This document shows positions 44,370 to 51,913 of a stretch of 64,000 bases of DNA, piece after piece. Below the pieces are notes generated by a model, which was not told where the DNA came from, ran no database searches, and was given only the letters and a program-made list of their open reading frames with translations. How positions within the stretch are numbered: position 1 is the stretch's first letter; the number at the start of each line of letters is the position of its first letter. Location of the stretch: contig JAGQPF010000083.1 of NCBI GenBank assembly GCA_020426845.1, positions 1 to 64,000 of the forward strand, in the 5' to 3' direction. The translations under genes were made by a program, and so were the position numbers. This DNA is from Planctomycetales bacterium. Lineage in GTDB: Bacteria; Planctomycetota; Planctomycetia; Pirellulales; Pirellulaceae.

Positions 44370-44582
44370 GGATCTGGCTTTCGGGGTTGGTGCGTGCCGG
44401 TTGGAAAGTTTCCTGTTCCCCGGGCCGCGAATCAACCCGAAACTGACCTCCGCCGTTACTTGGTGAAAGAGGTCGGTAAGGGTGGGTTGTCACCCTTTGT
44501 TGTGGTTTTGCGGCGGTTCCGGCGACAACCGCCGACCTTCACGCCAACGAGATCTTGGCCGGCTCGCTTCGTGAACGAGGGG

Positions 44583-44615
44583 ATTCACCGTTTCTTCATC
44601 GTTTCTTCACATTTG
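44583..44615 (+). promoter_or_regulatory. Pho-box-like operator: three 11-bp direct repeats upstream of pstS
   Basis: Three consecutive 11-bp units (44583-44593 ATTCACCGTTT, 44594-44604 CTTCATCGTTT, 44605-44615 CTTCACATTTG) share NTTCAYNNTTT. PhoB/PhoP-type regulators bind 11-bp direct repeats, and the TTCA core agrees with published actinobacterial and enterobacterial Pho boxes. It ends 135 bases before the pstS start. PhoB and PhoR are encoded in the same region, so autoregulation of the pst-phoU-phoB operon is the natural reading. Confidence 0.75.
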
Positions 44616-44635
44616 CTCGGTAAGCTCCCCGCAGG

Positions 44636-44665
44636 ACCACCTCACACCACCTCACACCAGCTCAC
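44636..44665 (+). repeat. three 10-bp tandem repeats (ACCACCTCAC / ACCAGCTCAC)
   Basis: Units at 44636-44645, 44646-44655 and 44656-44665, the third with one change. They lie between the Pho-box-like repeats and pstS, probably in the 5' untranslated region. Their 10-bp spacing puts them on one face of the helix. Confidence 0.75.
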
Positions 44666-44750
44666 ACTTTCCGTCACGTCACGGTGTGGAACGAGTTGTC
44701 GATCCCGGGCGGACTTGGCGAATGCTGCACAACACAAGCGAGATTTTGCA

Positions 44751-45734
44751 ATGCGACAATTGAGTTCTCTGGCACTGGGATTGGCAGCGGCCATGTTGAT
44801 ATTGTCTGGCTGCGGCGGATCGGGCGACTCATCCGGCGGCACGGGCGGGCAGGCCTCCACCGAGTGGCCGGCGGAAGCCATCAAACTGTACGGGCCCGGC
44901 ACCGACTCGGGCACATTCGACTACTTCACCAAAGAGATTTGCGGCGAAGAAAAGGCGTCCCGCGCCGACTACACGGCGAGCGAGGATGACAATCAATTGG
45001 TGACGGGCGTGAAGAATGACAAGCACGCCCTGGCGTACTTCGGCTACGCCTACTACGAGGAGAACAAGGACACGCTGAAATTGTTGGGTGTGAAGACCGC
45101 CGATGGCCAGTGCATCAAGCCCTCGTCCGATACGGTTCGTGACGGCTCCTATACGCCGCTGTCCCGTCCGCTCTTCATCTACGTCAGCAAGAATTCGCTC
45201 TCCCGACCCGAAGTCGCGAAATTCGTCAAGTTCTATCTCGAGTCCTGTGGCGAATTGGCGGCCGACGTCGGCTACGTGCCCGTTTCGGACGATGTGGCGG
45301 CCAACAACACGAAGCTGCTGGACGAAGCGATTGCGGCCAAGGCGGAGGCCAAGGGCGATGCGGGCATTCGCATCGACGGCTCGAGCACCGTGTTCCCGAT
45401 CAGCGAGGCGGTGGCCGAGGAGTTCCTGAACGACAACCCCAACATTCATCCCACGGTCGGCTATTCCGGCACGGGTGGCGGTTTCAAAAAGTTTGCCGCG
45501 GGCGAGATCGACATCTGTGATGCTTCGCGAGCGATCAAGGATAGCGAGAAAAAGGCTTGTGCCGACGCGGGCATTGACTTCATCGAGTTGTCGGTCGCCT
45601 TCGACGGGATTGCGATTGTGGTCAATTCAGGCAACACTTGGTGCGATTGCTTGACGGTCGAGCAATTGAAGCAGTTGTGGGAGCCCGAGTCGAAAGTGAA
45701 GACCTGGGCCGACTTGAAGCCGACCGCGGAGTGA
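44751..45734 (+). CDS. pstS: phosphate-binding lipoprotein PstS, circularly permuted
   Basis: The 327-residue product has a lipoprotein signal with lipobox LSGC (Cys21). Residues 38-182 (EWPAEAIKLYGPGTDSGTF ... GYVPVSDD) match the usual C-terminal half of PstS, including the TDSGT phosphate loop and FGYAYYEEN. After a linker (about 183-205, rich in Ala/Lys/Glu) residues 206-327 match the usual N-terminal half: IRIDGSSTVFPISEAVAEEF, YSGTGGGFKKFAAGE, DASRAIKDSE, and the end VKTWADLKPTAE. In a normal PstS, 'KTWADLRP..WP..I KLYGPGTDSGT' is continuous, so this protein starts and ends at that point: a circular permutation. All phosphate-loop motifs are present, so binding may be retained. It is first in the pst operon, with a Pho-box-like repeat upstream. 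Confidence 0.85.
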   Translation: MRQLSSLALGLAAAMLILSGCGGSGDSSGGTGGQASTEWPAEAIKLYGPGTDSGTFDYFTKEICGEEKASRADYTASEDDNQLVTGVKNDKHALAYFGYAYYEENKDTLKLLGVKTADGQCIKPSSDTVRDGSYTPLSRPLFIYVSKNSLSRPEVAKFVKFYLESCGELAADVGYVPVSDDVAANNTKLLDEAIAAKAEAKGDAGIRIDGSSTVFPISEAVAEEFLNDNPNIHPTVGYSGTGGGFKKFAAGEIDICDASRAIKDSEKKACADAGIDFIELSVAFDGIAIVVNSGNTWCDCLTVEQLKQLWEPESKVKTWADLKPTAE

Positions 45735-45810
45735 GCCGGGTCGCTAGCGTCCGTTCGGTATCGGCGCAGGACGGTCTCGTTCTCCTCCGCTCAAATTGGC
45801 CGAGGCAATT

Positions 45811-46770
45811 GTGGCACACGACAGCGCGTCTTCATCCGCCGCCTCGGCGTCCATTGACGCGGCGTTGCGTTGGCGTTCCGGATCGCGAGGCATCCGAAAC
45901 GTCGTGGAGCAGGCGGTCCACTTTCTCTTGCTGTTGTGCGCCTTTGTGTCGGTGGGCACGACGGTTGGCATTGTGGCGGTGCTGCTGATCGAGTCGCTGC
46001 AGTTCTTTCAGGACGTCTCGCTGTGGGAGTTTCTCACCGGGACGCGTTGGACTCCTCTGCTGCGTCCCCAGCACTTCGGCATCTTGCCCCTGCTGTTCGG
46101 CACCACCTTGGTGGCGTGCGGTTCGGCGATTGTCGCTGTTCCCTTAGGGCTGTGCACCGCCATCTTTCTCAGCGAGTATGCTCCGGGCTGGGCTCGCGAG
46201 TTGATCAAGCCTGCGTTGGAGATCCTCGCGGGCGTGCCCTCGGTGGTATACGGTTATTTGGGCCTGATTATTGTCTCTCCGCTGGTGCGGCAAGTGTTTC
46301 CGTCCGCGGGAGTGTTCAATGCGGTCAACGCTTGCGTTGTGGTCGGCATTATGATTCTGCCGATGATCGTCTCGCTCAGCGAGGACGTCTTGCGGAGCGT
46401 GCCCCGTGGGCTTCGCGAGGCGGCCTATGCGTTGGGAGCGACCAAGTTTGATGTCGTGGTCCGAGTTGTCCTTCCCGCGGCGATGTCCGGCATCGTGGCG
46501 TCCATTTTGCTGGCCATTTCCCGTGCGGTGGGCGAGACCATGGCGGTCAGCATGTGTGGTGGCAACACGCCTCAGCTGACGCTGAATCCATTGGAGAGCG
46601 TGCAAACCATGACTGCCTTCATCGTGCAGGTCAGTCAAGGCGACACTCCCGCGGGCTCGCCCGAATATCGCGCCATTTTTGCGGTCGGGTTGTCGTTGTT
46701 CATGACGACCATGATGCTAAATCTCGTGTCGCAATTCATTCTGGCTCGGATGCGGGAGCAATACGAATGA
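45811..46770 (+). CDS. pstC: phosphate ABC transporter permease PstC
   Basis: The 319-residue inner-membrane protein has six hydrophobic segments, starting LLLLCAFVSVGTTVGIVAVLL. It contains the family motif near the start of the permease core (WTPLLRPQHFGILPLLFGTTL) and the EAA-like loop EAAYALGATKFDVVVRVVLPAAMSGIVA, which contacts PstB. GTG at 45811 follows GAGG at good spacing; a TTG at 45796 is an alternative. The stop overlaps the start of pstA (ATGA), so translation is coupled. With PstA it forms the channel that receives phosphate from PstS. Confidence 0.9.
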   Translation: MAHDSASSSAASASIDAALRWRSGSRGIRNVVEQAVHFLLLLCAFVSVGTTVGIVAVLLIESLQFFQDVSLWEFLTGTRWTPLLRPQHFGILPLLFGTTLVACGSAIVAVPLGLCTAIFLSEYAPGWARELIKPALEILAGVPSVVYGYLGLIIVSPLVRQVFPSAGVFNAVNACVVVGIMILPMIVSLSEDVLRSVPRGLREAAYALGATKFDVVVRVVLPAAMSGIVASILLAISRAVGETMAVSMCGGNTPQLTLNPLESVQTMTAFIVQVSQGDTPAGSPEYRAIFAVGLSLFMTTMMLNLVSQFILARMREQYE

Positions 46771-47639
46771 ACGCCACCGTGACGGCTCACAGTCGCAAGA
46801 TGAAGCGGTATTCTCGCTTCTTCGCCATCTTTTGCGCAAGCTCTGCGCTGATTTGCGTCGCCACCTTGATCGTGGTGATCGGGTCGGTGTTTTGGATGGG
46901 GGCATCCTGGCTCAGTTGGGACTTCCTGGCCCGGCTGCCGTCTCGGTTCCCCGCCAAGGCCGGCATCAAGACAGCATTGGTCGGTTCGCTCTGGCTGATG
47001 GTGTTCACGGCGTTGATCGCCGTGCCGGTGGGCGTGGGCTCGGCGTTGTATCTCGAGGAGTATGCGCCGGCCAGTCGGTGGAAGAAGTTGATCCAGTTGA
47101 ATATCTCCAACTTGGCGGCGGTGCCGTCGGTCGTGTACGGCATCCTCGGGTTGGGCTTGTTTGTCCGCACTCTGTCGCTGGGACGCAGCTTGCTGGCGGG
47201 ATCGTTGACGTTGTCGCTGGTCGTGCTGCCGATCATCATTCTGGCTTCGCAGGAGGCATTGCGGGCGGTGCCGGGTTCGATTCGACAGGGCTCGTACGCG
47301 TTGGGGGCGACGCGTTGGCAGACGGTTCGGCTCCAGGTGCTGCCTGCCGCCCTGCCGGGCATTTTGACGGGCGTCATCCTGGCGGTCTCCCGCGCGTTGG
47401 GCGAGGCCGCGCCGCTGTTGGCGATTGGAGCCGCGGCCTACGTGCCGTTCGTGCCGAAGTCGTTGACGGACCAGTTCACGGCCCTGCCGATTCAGATTTA
47501 CTCGTGGACGGGAAAGCCGAAGGTGGATTTCCACCACGTGGCGGCCGCCGGCATCATTGTGCTGCTGGTCGTGTTGGTGCTAATGAACACGGTGGCGGTG
47601 CTCTTGAGAAGAAAGTACAGCCGCCGGATTCGCTGGTGA
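46767..47639 (+). CDS. pstA: phosphate ABC transporter permease PstA
   Basis: The 290-residue product (ATG 46767, overlapping the pstC stop) has about six membrane segments (FFAIFCASSALICVATLIVVI; ALVGSLWLMVFTALIAVPVGVG). It has the PstA-type sequence LEEYAPASRWKKLIQLNISNLAAVPSVVYGILGL and the EAA loop RQGSYALGATRWQTVRLQVLPAALPGILTG. It is the partner of PstC. The stop lies 18 bases before the preferred pstB start. Confidence 0.9.
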   Translation: MNATVTAHSRKMKRYSRFFAIFCASSALICVATLIVVIGSVFWMGASWLSWDFLARLPSRFPAKAGIKTALVGSLWLMVFTALIAVPVGVGSALYLEEYAPASRWKKLIQLNISNLAAVPSVVYGILGLGLFVRTLSLGRSLLAGSLTLSLVVLPIIILASQEALRAVPGSIRQGSYALGATRWQTVRLQVLPAALPGILTGVILAVSRALGEAAPLLAIGAAAYVPFVPKSLTDQFTALPIQIYSWTGKPKVDFHHVAAAGIIVLLVVLVLMNTVAVLLRRKYSRRIRW

Positions 47640-47657
47640 GCGGTGAAGGACAACGAG

Positions 47658-48530
47658 ATGCAAGATTCTGAGCATGCCGCACCACTTTCCGGGGTTCGTC
47701 CCCGGGGGGAATCGCGGGCTCCAACTCCGGAGGTGAACGGGGCCAATCTGCGGTCGGCCGACGAGCTGCATCGCGCCAATGCGAAAGTGCAGGCCACGAG
47801 CGTCGACTTCTTCTATGGCGAGACGCAGGCGCTGTTCGACATCACGCTCCGCGTGCCCGAGCACTGTGTCACGGCGTTGATCGGCCCCTCCGGGTGTGGC
47901 AAGTCGACCTTCCTGCGATGCCTGAATCGCATGAACGACATGATCGACGACACGCATGTGCACGGCGAGATCCTGGTCGATGGCGAGGATATCTACGCTC
48001 CCAAGACCGACGTCGTGGAGCTGCGGAAACGCGTCGGAATGGTCTTCCAGAAGTCGAACCCATTCCCGAAATCGATCTATCAAAACGTTGCCTACGGCCC
48101 CCGCGTGTCCGGCATTCGCGACAGCTCGCGGCTGGACGAGATTGTCGAGCGCTCGCTCCGGCAAGCGGCGCTGTTCGACGAGGTGAAGGACCGGCTCGAG
48201 AGCTCGGCGCTTGCGCTTTCCGGCGGACAGCAGCAGCGGCTGTGCATCGCCCGGGCTTTGGCCACCAGTCCCGACGTGCTGTTGATGGATGAGCCGGCCT
48301 CGGCGCTGGATCCCGCCTCCACCCAGCGCATCGAGGATCTGATCTTTGAGCTCAAGGACCGTTACACGATTGTCATCGTCACTCACAACATGCAGCAGGC
48401 GGCGCGCGTCTCCGACCAGACCGCGTTCTTCTTGCGCGGGCGGCTTGAGGAGGTGAACCGCACCCAGGAGCTGTTCACCAACCCGTTGAAGAAGTCGACC
48501 GAGGATTACATCACAGGGAGGTTTGGCTAA
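47658..48530 (+). CDS. pstB: phosphate ABC transporter ATP-binding protein PstB
   Basis: The start is ATG 47658, with AAGGA at 8 bases; an in-frame GTG at 47643 would add five residues. The 290-residue product has a disordered N-terminal extension of about 45 residues that ordinary PstB (about 250-260 residues) lacks. Then come Walker [12 protein letters not shown]-loop [21 protein letters not shown], signature [15 protein letters not shown], Walker [14 protein letters not shown] and switch His [12 protein letters not shown]. The C-terminal [12 protein letters not shown] is the normal PstB ending. It powers phosphate import and, with PhoU, signals to PhoR. The last base overlaps the phoU ATG. 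Confidence 0.95.
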   Translation: MQDSEHAAPLSGVRPRGESRAPTPEVNGANLRSADELHRANAKVQATSVDFFYGETQALFDITLRVPEHCVTALIGPSGCGKSTFLRCLNRMNDMIDDTHVHGEILVDGEDIYAPKTDVVELRKRVGMVFQKSNPFPKSIYQNVAYGPRVSGIRDSSRLDEIVERSLRQAALFDEVKDRLESSALALSGGQQQRLCIARALATSPDVLLMDEPASALDPASTQRIEDLIFELKDRYTIVIVTHNMQQAARVSDQTAFFLRGRLEEVNRTQELFTNPLKKSTEDYITGRFG

Positions 48531-49213
48531 TGTCCAAGCATTTGATGCGCGATCTCGAGGCGCTCGAGCGGATGTTGTTGGAGCTATCCAGCCGCGTCGA
48601 GCAGATGGTCCAACAGGCGAGCCGTGCGCTCGTCCACCGGGATCCTGCGGCCATTGCGCCCGTGCTCGAGTCCGAGAATTGGGTCGACGTTCAGGAAGTG
48701 GTGATCGAGGAGGAGTGCCTCAAAATTCTCGCCCTGCACCAGCCGGTCGCCTCGGATCTGCGCCGCGTCACGACCTTGCTGAAGATCAACAATGAGCTGG
48801 AGCGAATCGCGGACTTGGCCGTGAACATCTGCGAACGCACTCGGCCTCTCGACGAGTGGCCTGACCTGCCGGTGCCTGCGGCGCTGCCACGCATGTTTGA
48901 CCGGTCGGTGCAGCTGGTGCGAGACGCATTGGATGCGTTCGTTCGCGCGGACGTCGCGGCCGCCCGGCGCGTGATGTCGGCCGACGAGGAAATTGACGCG
49001 ATGAATCGCGAAGTGATCGCCGAGCTGCAAGAAGTGATGCAGGAGCGGCACGATCTCGTGGCCGCTGCCCTGCACTGCTTCTCGGCCTCCCGGCATGTCG
49101 AGCGAATTGCCGACCACGCGACGAACATCGCCGAGGACATCATCTATTTGGTCGACGGCGAGATCGCTCGCCATCAGCATGAACCCGAACACGGACTGAA
49201 TGCCGCGTCATGA
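48530..49213 (+). CDS. phoU: phosphate signalling protein PhoU
   Basis: The 227-residue all-helical protein has the two PhoU repeats. The first includes VVIEEECLKILALHQPVASDLRRVTTLLKINNELERIADLAVNIC; the second includes HCFSASRHVERIADHATNIAEDIIYLVDGE. The E(R)IAD motifs that bind metal are intact in both. The start overlaps the pstB stop (TAATG), and its end overlaps phoB (ATGA), so it is translated within one operon. PhoU links PstB activity to PhoR and represses the regulon when phosphate is plentiful. Confidence 0.95.
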   Translation: MSKHLMRDLEALERMLLELSSRVEQMVQQASRALVHRDPAAIAPVLESENWVDVQEVVIEEECLKILALHQPVASDLRRVTTLLKINNELERIADLAVNICERTRPLDEWPDLPVPAALPRMFDRSVQLVRDALDAFVRADVAAARRVMSADEEIDAMNREVIAELQEVMQERHDLVAAALHCFSASRHVERIADHATNIAEDIIYLVDGEIARHQHEPEHGLNAAS

Positions 49214-49899
49214 GCAAGGCGAAAGTCTTGGTGGTCGAGGACGACCCCGCGCTGTTGGAGGTGATCGCCTACAACCTGCAGTTAACGGGCTTCCACGTCG
49301 TCACCGCTAAGGATGGCCACGAGGCGTTGCGGCAGTCGCGGCTCCAGTCGCCCGATCTCGTGCTGCTGGACATTATGCTGCCGGGCATCGACGGCCACGA
49401 TGTCTGCCGAGGCATCCGCGCCGACTCCAACACTCGCGACCAGCTGATCATCATGATGAGCGCCCGCGCCGAGGAGTCGGACCAGCTCGTTGGCTTCACC
49501 CTGGGCGCTGACGACTACGTCACCAAGCCGTTCAGCATCAAAGTGCTGCTAGAGCGAGTGAAGGCGTTGTTGCGACGTGTCGACGGGGGCGCCGACCGCA
49601 ATGTGGCCGTCAGCCAAGGAGTGATGATCGACCGCGAGCGGCATCGAGCGACGGCCGGCGACGAGAAGCTCGACCTCACCCCCACCGAGTTCGCGCTGCT
49701 GGAGACGATGCTCCGCCAGCCCGGCCGCGTCTTCAGCCGGCTCGATCTGATCGACGTTGCGCTTGGTGGCGAGTCGATGGTGCTGGAACGCACGATCGAC
49801 GTCCATATCCGCGCGCTGCGGAAGAAGCTGAAGAATCACGCCGCACTGATCGAGACGGTTCGCGGCGTTGGGTATCGCTTTCGCGACCCGCGCGGCTGA
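49210..49899 (+). CDS. phoB: phosphate regulon response regulator PhoB
   Basis: The 229-residue product has a receiver domain with acidic pocket EDD (residues 10-12), phosphoacceptor Asp54 (DLVLLDIMLPG), Ser/Ala-Arg at 84-86 and Lys106 (YVTKPFS). A winged-helix OmpR-type DNA-binding domain follows (LTPTEFALLETMLRQPGRVFSRLDLIDV, TIDVHIRALRKKL, ETVRGVGYRF). Its start overlaps phoU. Its order at the end of pst-phoU fits PhoB, the PhoR partner. Its stop is 2 bases from the stop of the convergent BBP7-like gene, with no visible terminator between them. Confidence 0.92.
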   Translation: MSKAKVLVVEDDPALLEVIAYNLQLTGFHVVTAKDGHEALRQSRLQSPDLVLLDIMLPGIDGHDVCRGIRADSNTRDQLIIMMSARAEESDQLVGFTLGADDYVTKPFSIKVLLERVKALLRRVDGGADRNVAVSQGVMIDRERHRATAGDEKLDLTPTEFALLETMLRQPGRVFSRLDLIDVALGGESMVLERTIDVHIRALRKKLKNHAALIETVRGVGYRFRDPRG

Positions 49900-49901
49900 G
49901 A

Positions 49902-51293
49902 CTACCAGTTGTAGCCGATGCCCGCGGTGATGCCCTGGATCCAGAGGCTGCCGTCCTTCATCTGAGCGGCCGGCCCGCCGGCGCCGAAGATGTCGACGAC
50001 TTGGTTGATGCTGTCGCCAGCCTGCGCGACGTTGGTCATGTACAGGACCATGTAACCGATGTTGACGTCGACCCGGTCGCTCAAGCGGTGCCCCAGCTGC
50101 AGCGACGCCTCGGGGATGAACGTCGTCTTGTCGCGGGCCTGCTGGCCGATCATCGAAGCCTGAGCGTACAGGCCGTTGTTGATGGTCACCGGCGCGATCG
50201 CGGGGTTCGGATCGGTGAAGGTCTGCTGGCCCGCAATGTTCAGCTGTTGATGCATGTTGCCGATGCTCATCTTCGCCATGCCATGCACCACCGTGCGGTT
50301 CTGCCGCAGCCGCAGCGACAGGCCGAACGAGCCGCCGTGGAACTGGTTCTCGGCGTTGAAGGCGTCGGTGATGTCAATCACCGTGCCGTTGGTGATCAGG
50401 TTGGTGTTGTCGATGTCGGTCGTCTGGGCGCGAAGCAGGACGTTGTCGTCGACGCGAATGTAGTGGTAGCCGCCCAGCAGCGAAAACCGAATTCCGCAGC
50501 TGTCGGCGATCTTGAAGCGGAACAAGGCCTCGCCCGAGATCGTCTCCAGGTCGTTGCTGATGTCAACGCTGCCGTTGGTGCCGACTTCCGGATGCGAAAG
50601 CAAAATCGCATCGTTGACGGCGCCGAGGTCGATGTAGGGCAGGCCAATGATCGGCGAGGTGCCGTTGGACGCGAGCGAGAAGCCGTCGCCCTCGCGTTGC
50701 ATGTAGAACAAGCGGCCACCGAAACCGACATGTCCGTCACCCAGCCAGCGGCCAAAGTCCAACTGCATGCCGGGCTCGGTCGAATTGCCCGAGCTGCCGG
50801 CGCCGTAGAGGATCGTCGCTCCGGGCAGGCGGCCAGCCAAAGCGCGAGCCGTGCCGTCCGGGCTGGTCGTGACCAGCGGTGGCAGCGAGCGAGATTTGGT
50901 GAACGTCTGCACATAGTTGCCCGAAAACCACATCCGCTGAGGCAGACACAACGGGCAGGCACAATTCGGCGGGCACTGACGACAGCCCGTCAGGCAGCCC
51001 ACGACTCCGTCCCCTTGGCATTCGCCTTGGCAGCGGCCAACACACCCGCAGCTCGAGTAAGCGCTGCCACCGGGCATCGGCGTTGGCCCATAGGGCAGTC
51101 CCGATGGCTCGGCCGCGGATAACGCTCCGGAGGCCGACTGGTCGACAATGGGCGCCAGCCCTCCATCGGCGGATACCGCCGGGGTGGGAACACCCGGCCC
51201 CGCGCCATAGGCGTCAATCGGTACGATCGGTGCCTGACCCCAGACGTTGGTGCTGAGTGCCAAGGTCGCAATGATCGTCAGGAGTCGTTTCAT
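49902..51293 (-). CDS. BBP7-family outer-membrane beta-barrel protein
   Basis: The 463-residue product starts at ATG 51293 with a clean signal peptide (MKRLLTIIATLALSTNVWGQ); the frame reaches 51386, but that extension has no signal. After a Pro/Gly-rich segment comes a Cys-rich stretch (CGCVGRCQGECQ, CLTGCRQCPPNCACPLC: about 12 Cys). The rest has alternating strands and the planctomycete BBP7-like features MWFSGNYVQTFTKSRSLPPLVTTSPDG, FGGRLFYMQREGDG, LLGGYHYIRVDDNVLL and a C-terminal aromatic (GYNW). It probably forms an outer-membrane barrel. It faces phoB tail-to-tail with 2 bases between stops. A phosphate role is possible but not shown. Confidence 0.85.
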   Translation of the reverse strand: MKRLLTIIATLALSTNVWGQAPIVPIDAYGAGPGVPTPAVSADGGLAPIVDQSASGALSAAEPSGLPYGPTPMPGGSAYSSCGCVGRCQGECQGDGVVGCLTGCRQCPPNCACPLCLPQRMWFSGNYVQTFTKSRSLPPLVTTSPDGTARALAGRLPGATILYGAGSSGNSTEPGMQLDFGRWLGDGHVGFGGRLFYMQREGDGFSLASNGTSPIIGLPYIDLGAVNDAILLSHPEVGTNGSVDISNDLETISGEALFRFKIADSCGIRFSLLGGYHYIRVDDNVLLRAQTTDIDNTNLITNGTVIDITDAFNAENQFHGGSFGLSLRLRQNRTVVHGMAKMSIGNMHQQLNIAGQQTFTDPNPAIAPVTINNGLYAQASMIGQQARDKTTFIPEASLQLGHRLSDRVDVNIGYMVLYMTNVAQAGDSINQVVDIFGAGGPAAQMKDGSLWIQGITAGIGYNW

Positions 51294-51913
51294 GATCACG
51301 ATCCGTCGTCTACGGAAATGGAGGTCTAGCTGCTGCGGATGCCGGTCAAGCTGGTGGCGGGGTCTGCACGGCGCGGGAAAATCCAACTAACCCGCTCCAC
51401 GCATAGAACCAATTCGACCCAATCAATCGGGAAATCCAGACCAAACGGTGTCCGTGGAAAAGTTCGCACAGGGCTCCCTTTCTTCCCGGATTCTCCAGTT
51501 TGTCCACAGGTCCCTTGGGCGAGGGGAAATTGAACGTGCTAACCGAACAAATCGTCGTATTCGATAACTAGTTTCGGTTGTGTCGACTTTGCCGGTTGAG
51601 AGAAATCTCGGGATTGCGGGAAGAATGACGGTTCTTGAGCACGCCAGCCGCCTCGCTTCGGTTGTCTCACGGCGACTGCGGGAATTGTCGAGCTAGACTT
51701 GGAAGCTCGTTGCCCCAACTCGGTGGTGACGTTGGTGGTTCGATCTGTCGCTTACGCTTCGGTTTCCTTCCGAATCGGATTTGGCCGATGGGTTCGGCCC
51801 GGCATCAAATCCGAAAGCCCGCCCAAATTTTGGCGAAGCGATATATTAAAAGGACGTCCCGTCGTTCTGACCGCGCTTGTTACTCGCCACTGACCGGAGT
51901 TGAAAGTCGAACC
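51294..51913. other. divergent intergenic region (620 bases) upstream of short secA and BBP7 genes
   Basis: No supported gene. It contains copy D of the dispersed ACCGAAGCGTAAGCGA-type repeat at 51748-51767 and otherwise no strong hairpin or operator. Reading frames on both strands here lack ribosome-binding sites and recognisable products. Confidence 0.6.
51748..51767 (-). repeat. dispersed repeat, copy D
   Basis: GGAAACCGAAGCGTAAGCGA on the minus strand, one C shorter than copies A-C and lacking the GGGA end. It is non-coding, 147 bases upstream of the short secA gene. Confidence 0.75.

Larger units (their letters stand above)
44370..44750. other. divergent intergenic region (381 bases) between PQQ-propeller gene and pstS
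   Basis: No gene is supported here. It contains a 7-bp-arm inverted repeat (AAGGGTG / CACCCTT, 44478-44497), the triple 11-bp Pho-box-like repeat, and a triple 10-bp repeat. A TAAGCT at 44621-44626 could be the -10 of pstS. Confidence 0.6.

Noticed and set aside
44636-44665. CRISPR-like array from the 10-bp repeats
   Set aside because: Units are too short, have no spacers and no cas gene is nearby.
44751-45734. PstS order as a frameshift or split of two genes
   Set aside because: The whole coding region is one uninterrupted frame with a lipoprotein signal at the start and no remnant of the other halves in the 435 bases before or directly after it. An assembly error cannot be excluded by sequence alone.
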